Of a DNA stretch of 64,000 nucleotides, positions 60,208-64,000 are shown one piece after another. The stretch's first letter is position 1, and every line of letters starts with the position of its first letter. This DNA is from Sialis fuliginosa (lineage: Eukaryota > Arthropoda > Insecta > Megaloptera > Sialidae): NCBI GenBank assembly GCA_961205875.1, contig OY540814.1, positions 3,323,993 to 3,387,992 of the forward strand, given 5' to 3'. Below the pieces are notes generated by a model that was not told the DNA's origin, ran no database searches, and worked only from the letters and a program-made list of their open reading frames with translations. The position numbers and the translations under genes are program-made.

Positions 60208-61051
60208 CAGGTGAGTCATTTTAATCAACGCAGTCAAATAACTCGAAAAGTAAGCGAAATTGAGAAAAACATTTCAAACAAAAGTTGCTTGGTTTCAAGG
60301 GGGCTAGACAATGGTGAGCTTGCGGTTGACCTTCAAACCATTTTCCAAGGTCAATAAAGGTCAACTTTGATTTTTTAAATAGAAACCTACACTATTTATT
60401 ACATATTCGTATTCTACGTGAAAAAATTAGTATCTTTAGTAGGAAAAAATTTTCTTAAAAATGCTTTCTTCTCTCGGTAGAGGGCGCTGTAAGATTAATC
60501 AACGAACTCAAATATTTGAAAAAAAGTTACACCTAATAGCTCAAACTACTTTTAGCATTACCCAGAAACAACGGCGTGGATGTAGTAGTTGTATGTTTTC
60601 TCTGGGATGCTTTTTTAATGTGAGTCCCCTTGCCTCCCACATTAAAAAAGCACTCCAAAGGAAACATACAACTACTACGTCCACGACGTTGTTTCTGGGT
60701 AATGCTAAAAGTAGTTTGAGCTATTAGGTGCAACTTTTTTTCAAATATTTGAGTTCGTTGATTAATCTTACAGCGCCCTTCACCGAGAGAAAAAAGCATT
60801 TTTAAGAAAAATTTTTCCTACTAAAGATACTAACTTTTTCATGTAGAATACGAATTTGCAATAAAAAATATAGGTTTTTATTTAAAAAATCAAAGTTGAC
60901 CTTTATTGACCTTGAAAAATGGTTTGAAGGTCAACCTCAAGGTCACCATTGTCTGACCCCCTTGAAACCAAGCAAGTTTTGTTTGAAACGTTTTTCTCAA
61001 TTTCGCTTACTTTCCGAGATAGTTGACTGCGTTGATTAAAATGACACCCTG
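60208..61051. mobile_element. Palindromic TA-flanked element, 844 bp
   Basis: Ends CAGGTGAGTCATTTTAATCA and (complement of right end) CAGGGTGTCATTTTAATCAA, flanked by TA at 60206-60207 and 61052-61053. The arms are almost complete inverted copies centred at 60630. AGGTCA-ATAA-AGGTCA (DR4) lies at 60348-60363. It probably belongs to the Tc1/mariner group from the TA and CAGG ends (inference). Confidence 0.87.
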
Positions 61052-61289
61052 TATAAACTTTGAACGTGTTTTTCTCGAAACTGAAAACTGAAAATGGCTC
61101 CCATAATATCACAAGATCTACTGAACCGATTGACTTCAAATTTGCTGCGTACCTTCAGTACACATGTTATTACCACCGTTAGCAGAATTGAGTCAAAAAC
61201 ATTTTTTTATTGTATAGATAGCGAAAGATTAAAAACATAAAAAAAATAAAAATGAATAATCTCTTTTCAAAATGCGTTGTTAATTTAAA

Positions 61290-63094
61290 TATATTTTTTA
61301 TGATAAAGTACTATTGATACACCATTCCATTTAAAATTTTTGAATTATCCCCAATTGAACTTTTGCATTTTTGATATGCTGCGTATGACACTTTAAAGTT
61401 TAAACTATCCAAATCTCAAATAACACAGGTTTACAAAAAAAAAAGTTTATGAATATTTGACGAGACCTTTGTATTCTTATGTATTTTGACGTCCTGAATC
61501 CGAATCTGAGGTCCGTTGACCTTGGTTAGCTCAGTTTCAAGGTCATTTTAAGGTCAAATTTTTAAAAATCGCTAAATGATTCTGGTAAAAGGTGATATAT
61601 AAGTTTTTTTGGTCGCTGATTCTAAATTTGTCATCCGTTGATCTCTACGAGGTCAGGTTCAAGGTCATTTCAGGGTCAAAGTAGGAAAACCCGCTCGAAA
61701 ATTCTGACAAAACAGTACATATTGATTTTTGTGGTTGCTGAATTAAAATTTCAGGTCCGTAGACGTCTACAATCTCAGTTTCAAGGTTATTCCAAGGTCA
61801 AATTTTTATTTTTACAAATCACTAAATGATTCTGATAAAAAGTGTATATAGGTTTCTCTGGTCGCTGATTCTGAATTTAACGTCCGTTGACCTCTATGAG
61901 GTCAGGTTCAAGGTCTTTTGAAGGTCAAAGTGGGAAATATCACTCGAAAATTCTGACAAAACAGTACATATAGGTTTTTGGGGTCGCTGTATTAAAATTT
62001 GAAGTCCGTAGACCCCTACAATGTCAGTTTCAAGGTTATTTCAAGGTCAAATTTTTAAAAATCGCTAAATGAATCTAGTAAAAGGTGATATATAGGTTTC
62101 TCTGGTCGCTGATTCTGAATTTGATGTCTGTTGACCTCTACAAGGTCAGGTACTATTTCGAGCGAGTTTTCCCACTTTTTCTTGAAATGACCTTGAACCT
62201 GACCTTGTAGAGGTCAACAGACATCAAATTTAGAATCAGCGACCAGAGAACCCTATATCCCATCTTTTATCAGATTCATTTAGCAATTTTTAATAATAAA
62301 ATTTTGATCTTAAAATGACCTTGAAAATGACATTGTAGGGGTCTACGGACTTCAAATTTTAATTAACCGACCCCAAAAACCTATATGTACTGTTTTGTCA
62401 CAATTTTCGAGCGATTTTTCCCACTTTGACCTTGAAATGACCTTGAACTTGACCTCATAGCGGTCAACGGATGTCAAATTCAGAATCAGCGACCAGAAAA
62501 ACCTATATATCACCTTTTACCAGTATCATTTAGCGATTTTTAAAAATGTGACCTTAAAATGACCTTGAAATTGAGCTAACCAAGGTCAACGGACCTCAGA
62601 TTCGGATTCAGGACGTCAAAATACATAAGAATACAAAGGTCTCGTCAAATATTCATAAACTTTTGTTTTTTTGTAAACCTGTGTAATCAGACAGCATTAG
62701 AAAGTTCATTATTACTACTTTTTAAAGAAAAATAAAAAATAAAATTTCATTAATATTTAACGAAACTAGGAGCAATTTTAGTAAAACCATAAAATTTGGG
62801 AACAAGTCGCCATATTTTCTAAACAATTGAATGTATGAAATTTTTTTTTACAAGTTAATTTTTTTATGATCTTTAAAATTATGTACTTTTGGATACACCG
62901 TTTCATTTGTTTTTGCTGAGAAACGGGCATGTACCCTTCAAACTACCCCCCAAGGAGACGTTTTAGGGGGTTGAAAATATTTTCCTGAAATTCTTTAGGG
63001 TCGATATATACAGTAAATTTTTTATCATAAAACTTTATCTTCAATAGTTTGGGCGTAAAACATAGTGGACCGGTGGTCTGGAACACCTGGTTAT
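61290..63094. repeat. Palindromic repeat family X, copy 2, interrupted
   Basis: TGAATTATCCCCAATTGAAC...ATCCAAATCTCAAATAA (to 61433) and then, after the nested element, AGAAAGTTCATTATTACTAC...GGTCTGGAACACC (62684-63094) follow the right arm of copy 1 (1985-2426) and extend to the family's outer end. Confidence 0.87.
61434..62683. mobile_element. PIF/Harbinger-like foldback element, 1250 bp (family H, copy 2), nested
   Basis: Ends CACAGGTTTAC and GTAAACCTGTG with TAA at 61431-61433 and 62684-62686. Same alternating ~125-bp units as 37177-38396, with arms of about five units each. The 17-mer TGACCTTGAAATGACCT is at 62427-62443. No coding frame. Confidence 0.85.
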
Positions 63095-63574
63095 TCAATG
63101 CTATGCATCATCTTCAAATCGCTGTAACTCCGTCAGTTTTTGGAATCGAGGTATAGTTTTGATATTTTCACATTTTTAGACTAGAATACCCTCTTAATAA
63201 ACGAAAACGATTACTTGTACGAAAAAAGTTGTAAGATATTTTCTTAAAACTAATTGTTAGCACCTTTGTGGGCTGTAAAAAAGTATGTTCGCATGGGATT
63301 GTTGGGGACTTTTGGTACCTTATTTATAAAGACAAAAAGAAGGTGTATACAAAAATTCAGCTCCTTGCGAATTTTCCCCAGTGAAAACCTAATGATCCTG
63401 GACTAATTGGGGATGCAAAATGTACAGTTATATGTGAATCTATCTAATTGTTGACGTTAAAAATGTACATTATTTGTCCAAATCGTATCTCAATGCGTAC
63501 GCTCAGTTAATAGTTCGCGCCATTATTTTAAATGATATATTTTACGAACAGAAGGTTGGATCTACTGGACCCTG
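63095..63574. other. Intergenic DNA, no gene seen
   Basis: Contains CGCTGTAACTCCGTCAG-like repeat wording but no definable element or frame. Confidence 0.4.
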
Positions 63575-63944
63575 AGGGCTATATTTTGTTGGAAAATATT
63601 TTTTCGGAACGTAAAAATCTGGAAAGTATTTTTTCGGAACCGTATTTACTTGGAACGTATTATTTCGGAAAAATATTTTATTGGAAAATATTTTTTCGAA
63701 AACGTATATAATTGGAAAAGTATTTGTTCGGAAACATATTTTGTCGGAATCGTATTTTATTGGAAAATATTTAGTTGGAAAGTATTTTATCGGAACCGTA
63801 TTTTGTTGGAAACGTATTTTGTTGGAAACGTATTTTGTCGGAACCATATTTAGTTGGAAAATATTAAATCGGAATTTATTACAGAGGAGGACCTGCCCGC
63901 TGCTTCGACCGCGGATTCACCCGTGTATAAATTTGTATTATATA
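63575..63944 (+). repeat. 16-bp minisatellite block with conserved 3' segment, copy 2
   Basis: About 18 units of TTGGAAACGTATTTTG and variants, then ACAGAGGAGGACCTGCCC...CGTGTATAAATTTG and TATATA, as at 54108-54438. Confidence 0.92.
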
Positions 63945-64000
63945 CAGTGTATTCCAAATTGATTAAGCCATAGGAAATTTAACATGGGGACAATTAGAAG
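63945..64000. mobile_element. Left end of MITE family K, running off the window
   Basis: CAGTGTATTCCAAATTGATT after TA, continuing as in 52292-52345. Confidence 0.85.

Noticed and set aside
63542-63962. Repetitive frames on both strands of the 16-bp minisatellite
   Set aside because: The 16-bp unit rotates through the frames, so the apparent peptides are by-products of the repeat.

Overview
The window is AT-rich eukaryotic DNA, most likely from an insect. It has one spliced gene with GT-AG introns, and Ty3/gypsy, hAT, Tc1, Transib-like and PIF/Harbinger-like elements. It also carries the dispersed repeat tail ending TATAATATTAGTATGGAT that is common in insects. Species and order cannot be fixed from the sequence. 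Nothing suggests bacterial DNA, an operon or a CRISPR array.

Host gene: the only convincing host gene is on the minus strand at 48279-51597. It has three coding exons and encodes a 371-residue homologue of splicing factor 45 (SPF45/RBM17), with the MSLYDE start, a G-patch and a U2AF-homology motif containing RYF. Its introns are filled with MITEs and dispersed repeats, and its 5' end is copied in inverted orientation about 1 kb upstream.

Coding transposons: (i) a hAT element at 2583-6257 with an 8-bp target duplication and a decayed TTF-finger transposase; (ii) a structurally complete Ty3/gypsy retrotransposon at 11537-18976 with two 1062-bp LTRs that read identical, intact gag and pol, a tRNA-Lys type primer site and a textbook A_AAA_AAC frameshift site on the gag stop codon; (iii) a Tc1 element at 54439-55704 whose DD34E transposase is open except for one TAG.

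The rest is dominated by long palindromic (foldback) elements and short MITEs. At least fifteen inverted-repeat structures were found, many several hundred bases per arm. Several insertions can be checked inside the window against an uninterrupted related copy: the gypsy element (empty site near 6478), a Transib-like foldback at 43065-44526 (CACAGTG ends, CGTCG duplication, empty site at 35334) and a PIF/Harbinger-like foldback at 61434-62683 (TAA duplication, uninterrupted arm near 2072). Two copies of a 16-bp minisatellite block (54108 and 63575) are each interrupted at the same TATATA.

Two sequence-unrelated foldback families share a 17-bp motif made of two AGGTCA nuclear-receptor half-sites spaced by 5 (DR5), and a third carries a DR4. 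Whether these bind anything is inference, but the sharing is directly visible.
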